64,000 nucleotides of DNA from Nitrospira sp. (GCA_020853775.1 JADYYH010000067.1:21693-85692); one strand, 5' to 3'; counted from the first letter of the stretch, positions 1 to 9,210 are shown. Numbers and translations are program-made. Notes: a model not told the origin generated them from the letters alone.

Positions 1-2
1 AC

Positions 3-347
3 CGGGTGATTCCCGGGTTCATGATCCAGGGGGGAGATCCCAACAGCAAGAATCCGGATCGTGCGTCGCACGGGATGGGTGGGCCCGGCCACAACGTGAA
101 GGCGGAGTTCAACAGCAAGCCGCATAAGCGGGGAACGCTCTCCATGGCGCGCGCGAACGATCCGGACAGTGCCGGTTCGCAATTCTTCATTTGCGTGAAC
201 GACGCCAATTTCCTGGATTGGCAATATACGGTGTTCGGGGAAGTACAGAGCGGGCTCGACGTCGTCGACAAGGTGGTCGGGACCAAGCGTGACGGACGGG
301 ACAATCCGCTGGAGCGCGTGGAAATGACCGTGACGATTGCCGAGTGA
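3..347 (+). CDS. Peptidyl-prolyl cis-trans isomerase, cyclophilin type (5' end missing)
   Basis: C-terminal part of a cyclophilin, which catalyses cis-trans isomerisation of X-Pro bonds during protein folding. The visible 114 residues begin inside the catalytic block: RVIPGFMIQGGDP holds the cyclophilin arginine. They continue through GTLSMARANDPDSAGSQFF and the FLDWQYTVFGEV block, all hallmarks of the family. The gene opens before the window, so any signal peptide and the true start cannot be seen. The family is usually 160-200 residues, so about a third is missing. It ends in TGA and is followed by an intergenic palindromic repeat. Family assignment is secure; the cellular compartment is unknown. 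Confidence 0.93.
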   Translation, partial: RVIPGFMIQGGDPNSKNPDRASHGMGGPGHNVKAEFNSKPHKRGTLSMARANDPDSAGSQFFICVNDANFLDWQYTVFGEVQSGLDVVDKVVGTKRDGRDNPLERVEMTVTIAE

Positions 348-356
348 GAGACGTCA

Positions 357-450
357 CACGTGAACCGTAAGACGTAAAAGGTGAAGAGGGGAAACTTAGA
401 GCGAGAGGGGCGGCTCCGCCGTTTTGCGTTTCACCTTTCACGGTTCGTGG
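357..450. repeat. Imperfect intergenic palindrome
   Basis: The left arm (357-385) reads CACGTGAACCGT then AAAAGGTGAA. The reverse complement of the right arm (427-449) reads CACGAACCGTGAAAGGTGAA, so the arms pair with a short insertion. A small GC hairpin sits between them. The ACGTGA/TCACGT-rich composition resembles the intergenic repeats scattered through Nitrospira-like genomes (recollection, not searched). The right arm runs into the start of the following lipoprotein gene. Confidence 0.5.
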
Positions 451-1100
451 TGTTGGCCGCAGCGGTATTCACCGCTGCGGGCTGCGCCATTCCTCAGGTC
501 CCGTCGCGGACCGTCTACGAAGATCCCGTCAATTTCGTGCGGTTGGAGTTGGATGCCAATGTGTTGCCGGAGTGGCCGCCCGGGCACTTCACGCATCCGG
601 CCCGATTTTCCCACGAGCAGGTCAGGCGGGTGCTCATGGGCCTGACGGTTCAGGAGCATCGCACCATGGTCCAGCGCTGGATCGGCGGCGACTCTCGACG
701 GTTACCCATGTTCCGCGATGCGGAGATCATGATCCTCGTGCCGCAGCTGGTCGAGGCGTTACGGTTAGCGCGGGAAAATGAGCGCGTCACGTATTATCTG
801 AGCCAACCACAAACGTCCGTGAAGCGGACGATCACCTCGGGGGGCCTGTACATCCGGGGCACCGAGCTGCATTTTATCTTGGGGAATTGGCAGACGCTGT
901 ACGGTATTCCAGCCTACGGGATGATTTATGATCGCCGGTACCCGATGAACCCGATCATCTCGAAAGGGTTCGATCTCTTCTTCGACCTTGACCAGGCCTT
1001 GGTCCATCAAACCACGAGCATCTGGGATGGGCTGCTCGCCAATACAAAAGACGAGTTGGTCATCGATCTCGCCATTGTTTTTCCCGGCCAGAGCATCTGA
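381..1100 (+). CDS. Hypothetical lipoprotein, 239 aa, paralogue of the protein at 58413-59147
   Basis: Predicted secreted lipoprotein of unknown function. The N-terminus has a basic stretch, a hydrophobic segment and a lipobox-like TAAGC ending near residue 35. The rest has no motif I recognise. It aligns with the lipoprotein at 58413-59147 over about 120 residues: both have P-(R/K)T-(V/I)Y near the mature start, then HPA, a short helix ending in LxG, FRD-EI followed by hxPxLxxALxxA, and R-(V/I)-YY-LS. They therefore form a two-member family in this window. The start is uncertain: GTG 381 gives a long n-region overlapping a palindromic repeat, and GTG at 447 or 450 would leave a signal with no basic residues. 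It is probably not an operon partner of the cyclophilin gene. Confidence 0.75.
   Translation: MKRGNLEREGRLRRFAFHLSRFVVLAAAVFTAAGCAIPQVPSRTVYEDPVNFVRLELDANVLPEWPPGHFTHPARFSHEQVRRVLMGLTVQEHRTMVQRWIGGDSRRLPMFRDAEIMILVPQLVEALRLARENERVTYYLSQPQTSVKRTITSGGLYIRGTELHFILGNWQTLYGIPAYGMIYDRRYPMNPIISKGFDLFFDLDQALVHQTTSIWDGLLANTKDELVIDLAIVFPGQSI
409..425 (+). terminator. Short GC hairpin followed by TTTT
   Basis: GGCGG-CT-CCGCC forms a 5-bp stem with a 2-base loop and is followed by GTTTT. It resembles a weak rho-independent terminator after the cyclophilin gene. It lies downstream of the GTG at 381 used as start of the next gene, so it may instead be only part of the palindromic repeat. Confidence 0.3.
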
Positions 1101-1201
1101 TTCTCCCGTCCTTCGTGAAACCTATCCTGTGACCTGTCGGAGACTGGTGGTTAGCGAGCGGTAACAATCGACATCGTGCGCGTCCTCGCTCCATGGATGG
1201 A

Positions 1202-2641
1202 CTAGTATGCCGCAACGGGCGGTCCTGCCGTCTGGCTCGCTGCGTCAGGGGGGCGGGAAGCAGTCGATGCGCGGCTCATCAACAGAATGCGACCTGTGTC
1301 GTCGCCTTGAGAGGTATAGGCCAGCGTGACTTCCGCGATTTTATAATCATACTGCGTGTCTGCCAATCGTGTCTGCGCCGCTGTGAGTGCCACCTCTGAT
1401 TGTGTCACTTCCACCACCGTTCCCAAGCCGAGTTTGTAGCGCTGTTTGGAGAGCTGTAACGCTTCCTGCGCCGTCTTGACTTGTTCTTCCGCCAGCGTGA
1501 TTTGTTGTGCGAAGGTCAGGGTGTCGAGGTAGGCATTGGTTACCTGCTGCGTCAAGGCCTGCTCGATGTTGCTCGTGGCAGCGGAGGCGGCCTGCCGATT
1601 GGCATTCGCTTCGACGACCTGGTTTTCAATCAGGAACCCGGTGAACAGCGGCATGGAGACCATGGCGCCGGCCATCCACCACCCCCCGGTCTGCTGATTC
1701 TGGCGCGGATCGAAGGGATCGAAGGTGCCGCCGCTGGCGATCGCCGACACCGTCGGCAGGTATTGGCGTTTGGTGGCCGTCACTCGCGCATCGGCGGAGG
1801 CCGTCTGCTCCTTCGCCCGCTTGACCTCCGGATGGGAGAGGCTTTCGTTGATCAGTGTCTCCAGCGTTTTCTGCGGGCGAACGGCGACGGAAATATCTTC
1901 CAGGACATAGTCGTCCGCTCCGGCAATGCCCATGGTCCGGTTCAAGTCGGCGAAACTGGCCTTGAGATCGTTCCGGCTTCGCACCAGCAGGGATTGGGCG
2001 TTTACCAGCTCAACGTGGGCCAGGTCGAAGTCGAGCTTCGATTTCAGTTGCTGACGGTACAGCGTTTCAATCTGGCCGGCGATGATGCCGCGTTCACGCA
2101 CCGTCTCCTCTGCGATCTGCACCAAACGATGCCGCTTCAAACTGTTCAGGTACGCGCGCTGCACATACAACAGCACCAGTGCGCGTCTCGCATTCACATC
2201 CTGCCCTTGGGCGCGTTCGGCGAGCTTGTTCGACTCGACCAGGTTGCTGGTGTAGCCGAAATCGTACAAGCGTTGGTTAGCGATCACGCCGCCGGTGAAG
2301 GTGGTTTGATTTTCGCGCAGCAATCCTCCTCCGACCAGAAACCGGGGATTGCTCACGCCGGCGCCGGCCACCGTGTTGGCGTTGGCGTAGACCTGGGGGT
2401 AGTACAGGGACCGTGCCTGTTCCGTGCGCGCTTCCGAGGCTTTTAAGTTTGCCTGGCCCTCGATCAACATCGGATGGTTCTTCACGGCAATTTCCACGGC
2501 TTGCTGCACGCCGAGAAAACTGCCGCGCGACAACGGCACTGGCTGATCCGCCTCGGCCGCATGGGTGAGGGAGGCTGAAGCTGCGACTAGAAGTAAGGCG
2601 GCCAGCATGAGGCCTGTCCTGCGTGACAAGAGATACATCAT
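1202..2641 (-). CDS. TolC-family outer-membrane efflux channel
   Basis: Outer-membrane channel of a tripartite RND pump; in this family a trimer spans the outer membrane and periplasm. The 479-residue length is typical. A signal peptide occupies about residues 1-29, cut after THA. Two OEP repeats follow, recognisable from the first block around AVEIAVKNHPMLIEGQANLKASEA, which is cited here as a position near residues 49-72, and from the second-half block LSKQRYKLGLGTVVEV. The ATG at 2641 overlaps the stop of the membrane-fusion gene (ATGA), so translation is coupled. It is the last gene of the regulator-pump-adaptor-channel operon. The substrate cannot be told from sequence. A tandem ATG makes the exact start ambiguous by one codon. 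Confidence 0.93.
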   Translation of the reverse strand: MMYLLSRRTGLMLAALLLVAASASLTHAAEADQPVPLSRGSFLGVQQAVEIAVKNHPMLIEGQANLKASEARTEQARSLYYPQVYANANTVAGAGVSNPRFLVGGGLLRENQTTFTGGVIANQRLYDFGYTSNLVESNKLAERAQGQDVNARRALVLLYVQRAYLNSLKRHRLVQIAEETVRERGIIAGQIETLYRQQLKSKLDFDLAHVELVNAQSLLVRSRNDLKASFADLNRTMGIAGADDYVLEDISVAVRPQKTLETLINESLSHPEVKRAKEQTASADARVTATKRQYLPTVSAIASGGTFDPFDPRQNQQTGGWWMAGAMVSMPLFTGFLIENQVVEANANRQAASAATSNIEQALTQQVTNAYLDTLTFAQQITLAEEQVKTAQEALQLSKQRYKLGLGTVVEVTQSEVALTAAQTRLADTQYDYKIAEVTLAYTSQGDDTGRILLMSRASTASRPPDAASQTAGPPVAAY

Positions 2642-3942
2642 GGGCGATCTCCCTGTGTTGGTGTCGCGTTGTGTGTAGTGGGCGCAGCGGTCGGAGGTGG
2701 AGGGGTGCCGCCCGGCACGCGCCGTTCAAATTTCTGTTGGGACAGTTTGGCGTCCGGCAGATTGAATGGCGAGGCGACGACCGGCATCCCTTCAAGTAGA
2801 CGGCGTTTGCCCACAGCCACCACATCTTCGTCGCCTCGCAAGCCGGAGGTGATCTCGATCCACCGGCCGTCGCTGATGCCGGTTTGTACCGCCACCGGCT
2901 TGGCCTTGCCATCTTCGACAATGAACAAAGATTTTCCCTTTGGCGTGCTGGTGACGGCCTGGGGGGGGACGACGAGGGCCTGCGGAATTTCTCGCAGACC
3001 GAGCGTCACTTCGGCGAAGGTACCGGGCCGGAGTGCATGGTCCTGATTGGGTAAATCGATTTCGACCAGCAGACTGCGCGTGGCCGGATCAAGCGCCATG
3101 GTGGACCGAGTGACGAAGCCGCTGAACGAGCGGGACGGCAGTTCGGTGACCTTCACGGTCGCTTGGGTCTTTCCCGGCACGATCCAAGGGCTGTCGTCCT
3201 GCGGCACGTTGGCATAGATGCGCACCGTGTTCAGATCCATAATGGTGAAAAGCGGAATCGCGCTGCTGGCCGAGGACGTGGCGATTTGAATTAAGGCTCC
3301 GGGGTCGGCGAATCGTGCGGTCACGATGCCGTCATACGGTGCGCGGACTTTGGTGTAATCCCGCATGACGACGCGCTGTTCCATCAGGTGCCTGGCTCCT
3401 TGATAGGCGGCCTCCGCCACGTCCACGTCTTGTTTGGCGATGACGTCCGGCGACTCTTTCCAGACTTTGGCCAGCCGTTCGTAGGTCAACTTTTTAATTT
3501 TGTAATCCGATACCGCCTGCTGGTACTGCTCTTCGACTTCCGGCGCGTCGATGACCGCCACGACGTCATTTCTCTTTACCGCATCGCCCTTGTCCGGGCC
3601 GATCCATTTGAGATAGCCGGACACTTTGGCGTACAGCGTGGTTTGATAGAGCGGAGACACATTGGCAGGCAGTTTGACCGTATAGACCAAGTCGCGCCGG
3701 GTCGGCTTGGTCACCTGCACATCCACGGGAGCGCTATCCGATCCCGCCACGGATTCCGCTGGCGGTTGTGGCGGGGTGGGAACCGCGGGGGATGGAGAGG
3801 GAACCGGCTGCCCCACCTCATGAATCTCTCGCCAATAGAGAAGTCCGCCGGTGACGAGCGTCAGCACGATGGCGATAGCGATCCAGCGGATTTTCCGGCG
3901 CGTGGCCCTAACGGGGCGGGGAGTCGTTGACGGTTCGTCCAT
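2638..3942 (-). CDS. RND efflux periplasmic adaptor (membrane fusion protein)
   Basis: Adaptor of the HlyD/AcrA family that links the inner-membrane RND pump to the outer-membrane channel. I chose ATG 3942 because the residues after it form a cytoplasmic tail and a membrane anchor at about 18-37; the longer frame reads back over the pump gene. A Pro-rich linker follows (about 45-65). Next come the biotinyl-lipoyl-like half motifs around LYAKVSGYLKWIGPDKGDAV and YTKVRAPYDGIVTARFADPG, a coiled-coil hairpin between them, and beta-barrel and membrane-proximal domains. The start overlaps the pump stop by one base (TAATG) and the stop overlaps the channel start by four. The C-terminus is Pro/Thr-rich and probably disordered. 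Confidence 0.92.
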   Translation of the reverse strand: MDEPSTTPRPVRATRRKIRWIAIAIVLTLVTGGLLYWREIHEVGQPVPSPSPAVPTPPQPPAESVAGSDSAPVDVQVTKPTRRDLVYTVKLPANVSPLYQTTLYAKVSGYLKWIGPDKGDAVKRNDVVAVIDAPEVEEQYQQAVSDYKIKKLTYERLAKVWKESPDVIAKQDVDVAEAAYQGARHLMEQRVVMRDYTKVRAPYDGIVTARFADPGALIQIATSSASSAIPLFTIMDLNTVRIYANVPQDDSPWIVPGKTQATVKVTELPSRSFSGFVTRSTMALDPATRSLLVEIDLPNQDHALRPGTFAEVTLGLREIPQALVVPPQAVTSTPKGKSLFIVEDGKAKPVAVQTGISDGRWIEITSGLRGDEDVVAVGKRRLLEGMPVVASPFNLPDAKLSQQKFERRVPGGTPPPPTAAPTTHNATPTQGDRP

Positions 3943-6900
3943 TAAATGTCCTCCGAAGTCGCGGGAGCGGTGGTCGAGACCGGCGCGCGTTCCCGACGAA
4001 TCAATACCAGACTGTGCATCACGGGGACGACCAGTAGCGTCATGATTGTGCTGACCGCCAAGCCGCCGACCACCGCGCGAGCCAATGGCACCATGGTTTC
4101 GTTCCCCTCGCCGAATCCAAGCGCCAGAGGTAAGAGCCCGAGGATCGTCGCCAGCGCCGTCATGAGAATCGGCCGAATTCGCCGCCGTCCGGCTTCCAAC
4201 ACGGCATGCGCAGCGGTCGACCCGTTGCGCACCATGCGGTTGGCAAAATCGACGAGCAGAATGCTGTTCGACACCACGATGCCCATCATCATCAGCGTGC
4301 CGATCATGGATTCCACGTTGACCGACGTGTTGGTCAAGTGCAGGGTTAACACCGTGCCGATCCAACCGAGGGGGACCGCCACCAGAATGATCAGCGGATC
4401 GATAAAGGAGCGAAACAGGGCGACCATGACCAGATAGATCAACACCACGGCCAATGGCAGGGCCAAGGCAAAGTTCTGAATCGCGCCGCGCATGTTGGCC
4501 ACTTCGCCGCGCAACTGCACGGTCACATCTTTCGGCAGCTGGATACCCGCCAGCACTTGCTCAATATCCTTAGCGACATGGCCGAGGTCGTTGCCGACCG
4601 GCGTGACGAGCACGTTGATCAAACGCGAGAGATCGTAGTGATCCACCGAATCGGGCCCGGTCTTGAACTTCAGCTGGGCCACATCGCGAAGCATGACGGG
4701 TGGCCCGCGTCGGTCGTCGCTGGACGCGTAATAGCCGCTCGTCATTTCCATCTGTCTGCCGGCGAACGGGGTATTCTGCAGCGCGAGTGTGGCCCCCTGT
4801 ATGCCTCCTCCCGTGAGGCTGGAGGTGGGAAGGAGGGGCGTACGCGCGCCGATGATCGGGATATTCAGGAGATCTTCCGTCGTCGTCAGCGATTGCTCCG
4901 GATACTGCGCCAGCAGGAAATACCCGTTGGCGGTTTTGGGGTCGAGCCAGTAGTTGGGCGAAAGGGCCAGATTGGAGCTGATGCCGGTGATGACGTCCAC
5001 GACGACGCGATTCTGATTGATGCCATAGTAGGCCGCCTTGGTCCGATCCACATCGATATGCAATTCGGGATAACTCTTGCCTTGCTTGATCCGCACATCG
5101 ACAGTGTTGGGCACCTGGGCGATCTGTTGTTGAATCCGCTCGGCCACCGGCCGGATCACGTCGAGGCTCGGTCCTTTCACCTGAATATCGATCGGAGCTT
5201 TCAACCCGAAATTCAACACATCGCTGATGATACCGCCGGTTTGAAAAGCGATCTCCACGCCAGGTAACGATGCTTTCATGTGCTTGCGCAACTCTGCGAT
5301 GTAGTCTTCCGTGTGCCCCCTGTGGCCGGTGACCAGATTGACGAGCACGAAGGCCGTATGGTTGCCCGTGTTCGGCGCAAAGCGCGCGGCATCGCCGTAG
5401 TACAGCCCTGTGTTCGAGATGACTTCTTCCAGGTCGTCCTTCGGGATCGTGTCGTGCACCAGTTGTTCGATCTGCCCCACGATGGCCGTGGTCTTTTCGA
5501 TGCGCGAGCCTTCCGGCGCCATCACCGACATGGTGAAATTGCCCGCATCCACCTTGGGGAAAAATTCGGTATGGAGCCAAGGCAACACAAAGACTCCGGT
5601 ACCGACCAGGGCGAGCATGGCCAGGCTGATCACAACCGGTTTGAACCGCACCCCGGCGCTCAGCAACGGTTCGTAGATCGCGAGCACATAGCGAAACCAG
5701 CCCTCGTCGGCCGAAGCCTCATGTTCGGCAGCCTTGCCATGTCCGGCGCGGTAGAGCCAGGCAAGCACGACCGGCGTGACCGACATGGAGACGACATAGT
5801 CGGCCAGCATGGCAAACGCCACCGTCATGGCCAGCGGCACGAACAGATACTTCACGATGCCGGTGAAAAACATGATCGGCAGGTAGACGATCAGGATACA
5901 GATCGTTGCGACGAAAATGGGGAGCGTCAATTCCATCGCGCTATCTTCGGCTGCCGAACGCCCGTCTTTGCCCATCTCTAGGTGCCGGTGCAGGTTTTCC
6001 TGCACCACGATATTGTTGTCCAGCAGGGTGCCGATCACCAGCGCGAGTCCGCCGAGCGTCATCAAGTTCACGCTTTGTCCGGTCAGGTAAAGCGCCACTA
6101 ACGCGGCGGTCAACGAGAGCGGAATGGCTAGCCCGACGACGAGCGCCGCTTTCACGCTCGCCAGAAAAATGAAAATCATGAGTCCGGCAAGACCGGCTCC
6201 CAGGAGGCCTTCTTTCTGCAAATTGGCGATGGCCTGACGGATGTAGAGCGACTGGTCGTAAATAAATTTGATGGATGTCCCGGACGGAATCTCCGTGAGC
6301 TTCGAAAGTTTCGCGCGGATGCCGTCGGTGACTTCCAGCGTATTGGCGCCCTCCTGTCTGGTGATCGGAATGTAGGTCGCTTCGCGGCCGTTCACCCGCA
6401 CGATCGACGTCTGTATGGCGGCGCTGTCAGCGGCGGTGCCGATGTCGCGGACCAGCACCGGTGTGCCGTTCACAACCTTAATGGGAATGTCGTTGATCTT
6501 ATCCACGACGTCCACGAGACTGTTGGAATAGACGTAATAGTCGAGGTCGCCGATCTTGATGTTGCCTGCTGGGATGATGGCGCTTTGCTGGTTCAGCGCG
6601 TTGACGACGTCGGAAGGCGAAATGCCGCGGGCAAGCAGCCGCTGCTGATCCAGAAAGACGGTGATCTGCCTGACCTTACCGCCCAATGGAGGACCGAAGG
6701 AAATGCCGGGGATGGTCGCGATCTGGTTGCGCACGTTGAAGTAGGCCAGATCGCGAATTTCTTTCGGACCGAGGGTATCACTGGCGATGGACAAATATCC
6801 GATGGGGAGACTCGATACCCCAAACTTGTAGACGGACGGCGGGTAGACGCCTGGCGGTAACAGGCGGATGATGCTGTACGCCAGGCTGGTGAGCTCGGAT

Positions 6901-7211
6901 TGCGCCGCGTCGATGCCATAGTCCGGTTGAAAGAAAACTTTGATATAGCTCATGCCGGCGAGGGATTGAGATTCGATATGTTCGACGTAACTCGCTTCGA
7001 CAAACCGTTGCTCCATCTTGAGCGTGATGGCGCCTTCCATTTCGCTTGGACTCAGGCCTCGATAAAACGTCGTGACGAGGATTGACGGCAGCTTGATCTC
7101 GGGGAAAATGTCCACGCGCATCTTCTGGTACGACACGCCGCCAAGAATCAGCGCGATCATGCAGAGCGCGAACACGGCGTAGGGGTTTTTGAGCGCGGCG
7201 CGGGTCAGCAT
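3942..7211 (-). CDS. RND-family efflux permease, 1,089 aa
   Basis: Inner-membrane proton-driven exporter of the AcrB/MdtB/CzcA superfamily. The length, the N-terminal membrane helix, the two large periplasmic loops and the two bundles of six helices fit. The fourth-helix signature reads IGTLLDNNIVVQEN. Against AcrB IGLLVDDAIVVVEN, the first acidic residue (D407) is kept as D398 and D408 becomes N399. In the helix equivalent to AcrB TM10, the block MGIVVSNSILLVDFANR has Ser where AcrB has the relay lysine K940. These changes may mark a clade rather than a loss of function. Start ATG 7211 lies inside the preceding response-regulator gene (7-base overlap). Drug versus metal specificity cannot be assigned. 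Confidence 0.93.
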   Translation of the reverse strand: MLTRAALKNPYAVFALCMIALILGGVSYQKMRVDIFPEIKLPSILVTTFYRGLSPSEMEGAITLKMEQRFVEASYVEHIESQSLAGMSYIKVFFQPDYGIDAAQSELTSLAYSIIRLLPPGVYPPSVYKFGVSSLPIGYLSIASDTLGPKEIRDLAYFNVRNQIATIPGISFGPPLGGKVRQITVFLDQQRLLARGISPSDVVNALNQQSAIIPAGNIKIGDLDYYVYSNSLVDVVDKINDIPIKVVNGTPVLVRDIGTAADSAAIQTSIVRVNGREATYIPITRQEGANTLEVTDGIRAKLSKLTEIPSGTSIKFIYDQSLYIRQAIANLQKEGLLGAGLAGLMIFIFLASVKAALVVGLAIPLSLTAALVALYLTGQSVNLMTLGGLALVIGTLLDNNIVVQENLHRHLEMGKDGRSAAEDSAMELTLPIFVATICILIVYLPIMFFTGIVKYLFVPLAMTVAFAMLADYVVSMSVTPVVLAWLYRAGHGKAAEHEASADEGWFRYVLAIYEPLLSAGVRFKPVVISLAMLALVGTGVFVLPWLHTEFFPKVDAGNFTMSVMAPEGSRIEKTTAIVGQIEQLVHDTIPKDDLEEVISNTGLYYGDAARFAPNTGNHTAFVLVNLVTGHRGHTEDYIAELRKHMKASLPGVEIAFQTGGIISDVLNFGLKAPIDIQVKGPSLDVIRPVAERIQQQIAQVPNTVDVRIKQGKSYPELHIDVDRTKAAYYGINQNRVVVDVITGISSNLALSPNYWLDPKTANGYFLLAQYPEQSLTTTEDLLNIPIIGARTPLLPTSSLTGGGIQGATLALQNTPFAGRQMEMTSGYYASSDDRRGPPVMLRDVAQLKFKTGPDSVDHYDLSRLINVLVTPVGNDLGHVAKDIEQVLAGIQLPKDVTVQLRGEVANMRGAIQNFALALPLAVVLIYLVMVALFRSFIDPLIILVAVPLGWIGTVLTLHLTNTSVNVESMIGTLMMMGIVVSNSILLVDFANRMVRNGSTAAHAVLEAGRRRIRPILMTALATILGLLPLALGFGEGNETMVPLARAVVGGLAVSTIMTLLVVPVMHSLVLIRRERAPVSTTAPATSEDI

Positions 7212-7633
7212 GGCGTGGCCATCCGTCTGGTGCAGTTATGTTCCAGCCAGAATTTCCAGAGGTGCAGAGAGAGCGTCACGAGATCATCGAATTGCCCCGG
7301 TTTCACCACATAGCCGTTGGCCCCGGCTTGGTAGCAGGAACGGACATCCAGCGCATCGTCGGAGCTGGTCAGGATTACTACCGGAATGTCCGCAACACGG
7401 GCATCCTGTTTGAGCTGTTTCAACACATCCACGCCACGTTCGCCTCTCAACTTGAGGTCGAGCAGGATCAAGGCCGGTTCATCGTTGTTGATGTGATCGT
7501 TGAGGTATGCCATAGCCGTACGACCGCTGTCGGTGATGTCCAATCGGCCCTTGTAGCCCGACTGTGTCAGGGCCTGCCGGAACAATTCACATTCACCTGG
7601 GCTGTTGTCTATGAGCAGGATTGAAGCGGGCAT
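7205..7633 (-). CDS. Single-domain response regulator of the Rcp1 type
   Basis: A CheY-like receiver of 142 residues with no output domain. It has the acidic pocket after ILLID, the phospho-acceptor Asp in LILLDLKLRGERG, the switch Thr/Ser in VVILTSSDD, and Lys in GYVVKPGQFDDL. The YVVKP and final LWKFWLE helix match the Rcp1/phytochrome-associated receiver subfamily. It opens the efflux operon and its last codons overlap the pump start by 7 bases, so its expression is tied to the pump. No kinase is adjacent. It may act by protein-protein contact rather than on DNA. Recognition of the receiver is firm; the partner is unknown. Confidence 0.9.
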   Translation of the reverse strand: MPASILLIDNSPGECELFRQALTQSGYKGRLDITDSGRTAMAYLNDHINNDEPALILLDLKLRGERGVDVLKQLKQDARVADIPVVILTSSDDALDVRSCYQAGANGYVVKPGQFDDLVTLSLHLWKFWLEHNCTRRMATPC

Positions 7634-7947
7634 GGCATGTCTGTTCCAGAAAATCTATGCGATGACCGAGCAGGGATTGTGCCGGGCCAGAACGCTCAAT
7701 ACTAAAAATCAATAAATACGCATATAAACATTATGTTACACAGTATATCTCACTCTATTGACGAAGAGTGGTTAGGGTGAGGTACGGGGGAATTCTGGCG
7801 AAATTCCTCAGTGTCTATGGAGGTTCTCCTGAGTCGTCTGATGAAGCGTCTCGGACGGATGTTGCCGTCGTCTTCGGTGTGGAACGATGGTTCGCGCCAC
7901 CGAGAGAGGCTGATTCCTCTCCGGCGACAAACGTTTATACTGGCGGC
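7634..7947. promoter_or_regulatory. Divergent intergenic region with AT-rich core
   Basis: This 314-base gap separates the minus-strand efflux operon from the plus-strand MFS gene. Positions 7695-7755 are strikingly AT-rich (AAAAATCAATAAATACG, then TATAAACATTATG) compared with the GC-rich surroundings, as expected for a divergent promoter region. No clear operator palindrome was identified. The part after about 7768 is open in the MFS frame but does not look like protein. Confidence 0.45.
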
Positions 7948-9210
7948 ATGGCTCAAACCCATCCGTGGTTGCTCACCCGCGACTTTCGTTTTATGTGGTG
8001 GAGCCAGGTGTTGTCCCAGGTGGCGGAGGGCATCAGTAAGCTGGCGTTGCTCTGGTTCGTCTATGCGGTGACCGGATCGCCGCTCAAGACGACCGTCATC
8101 GGGCTCTTGCAGACATTGCCGCCGATTCTTCTCGGACCGTTCATCGGAGTCATCGTCGATCGTTTTCCCAAAAAAACACTTCTCATCGGCAGCGATGTGG
8201 CGCGAGGGGTCTTGATTGGTTTGATCCCCTGCCTGGTGTCGATTGAACACTTCACGGTTGAATCCCTCTACCTCTTGACCTTTCTCTTCGGTGTCGCCAC
8301 GGCTGTGTTTGTGCCGGCGCTGTCATCGGCTGTTCCCTTCATGGTCGCTCGCCCGCAATTTACGGCGGCGAATGCGCTGCTGCAGAGTACGACGAGCCTG
8401 GGCATTATCATCGGACCGGCCGTAAGCGGACTTGGGATCGCGTTTTCCGGTTCGCAGGATGTGCTGTGCCTGAACGCGCTGACGTATTTTGCATCGGCCG
8501 CCTGTCTGTTGCCGATTCAATTGCGGACGCCGGAAAGTATGCCCGCTACTGGCGTCGGCTGGAAGTCGTTCATCCGGCATTTGTTCGAAGGCGTACGATA
8601 TGCCTTTTTCACTCACCACACGTTGTTGATCCTCATCGTCCTCGCGTCGGTCTACACGTTCGGCAGCGGCGCATTTACGACACTGTTTCCTGTGTTCGCG
8701 CGTCAACTTCTCGGGCTTGGTCCCGTCGAAGTGGGATACCTCTGGTCGTGGCTGGGAGTGGGATTGCTCGTGTCGTCGCTGGCCTTGATCCGGGTAAGCG
8801 GGTGGGATCTTCGGGGGCGGCTCGTGGCGATCACCGTATCCTGTGCGCTCGCCGGGCTGGCGGTGGTCGGCCTTACGTGGACTGATGAGGTTCGTATGGC
8901 CGCTGTCTGCGTGGCCTGTGTGGGAATCGGCCTCGGCACGTGGACTCCCATCGCCTGGGGCATCATTCAAGAAGTGGCTCCGCCGGGCATGGTCGGCCGT
9001 GTGATGGCAGTGTATACCTCGATGGCTACCGCGACCTCCATGGCGGGCATGAGCGTGTTCGGTTGGGTGACGGAATCGGCCGGATCGGTCGTCAGCATCA
9101 TCGGAATCGGCGGCGTGATGTTTATCCTGGCAGCTGGGACGGCGTGGTTTAGGGGGCGGGTGGCGAGGCACCATGCTGTTGTGATGCGGTCGCAAATTAT
9201 GCTGCATTAG
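7948..9210 (+). CDS. MFS transporter, EntS-like exporter family
   Basis: Major facilitator permease of 420 residues with about 12 hydrophobic segments. It begins LLTRDFRFMWWSQVLSQVAEGISKLAL, the usual opening of the EntS-like/MFS_3 branch (here residues 8-34). The loop after helix 2 contains GPFIGVIVDRFPKKTLL, matching the MFS loop motif GxxxDRxxxR/K. The frame is open upstream to 7768, but I chose ATG 7948 because the earlier residues are not membrane-like and the TR-DF-R-F start is family-typical. It is monocistronic and divergent from the efflux operon. The substrate is unknown: siderophore, drug or other small molecule. Confidence 0.88.
   Translation: MAQTHPWLLTRDFRFMWWSQVLSQVAEGISKLALLWFVYAVTGSPLKTTVIGLLQTLPPILLGPFIGVIVDRFPKKTLLIGSDVARGVLIGLIPCLVSIEHFTVESLYLLTFLFGVATAVFVPALSSAVPFMVARPQFTAANALLQSTTSLGIIIGPAVSGLGIAFSGSQDVLCLNALTYFASAACLLPIQLRTPESMPATGVGWKSFIRHLFEGVRYAFFTHHTLLILIVLASVYTFGSGAFTTLFPVFARQLLGLGPVEVGYLWSWLGVGLLVSSLALIRVSGWDLRGRLVAITVSCALAGLAVVGLTWTDEVRMAAVCVACVGIGLGTWTPIAWGIIQEVAPPGMVGRVMAVYTSMATATSMAGMSVFGWVTESAGSVVSIIGIGGVMFILAAGTAWFRGRVARHHAVVMRSQIMLH

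Noticed and set aside
1481..2446. 321-codon plus-strand frame inside the TolC-type gene
   Set aside because: Antisense shadow: His/Arg/Gly-rich, no family resemblance, and it fully overlaps a clear channel gene.
4570..5580. 336-codon frame inside the RND pump gene
   Set aside because: Alternative-frame shadow with Arg/His-rich composition over a well-supported pump.
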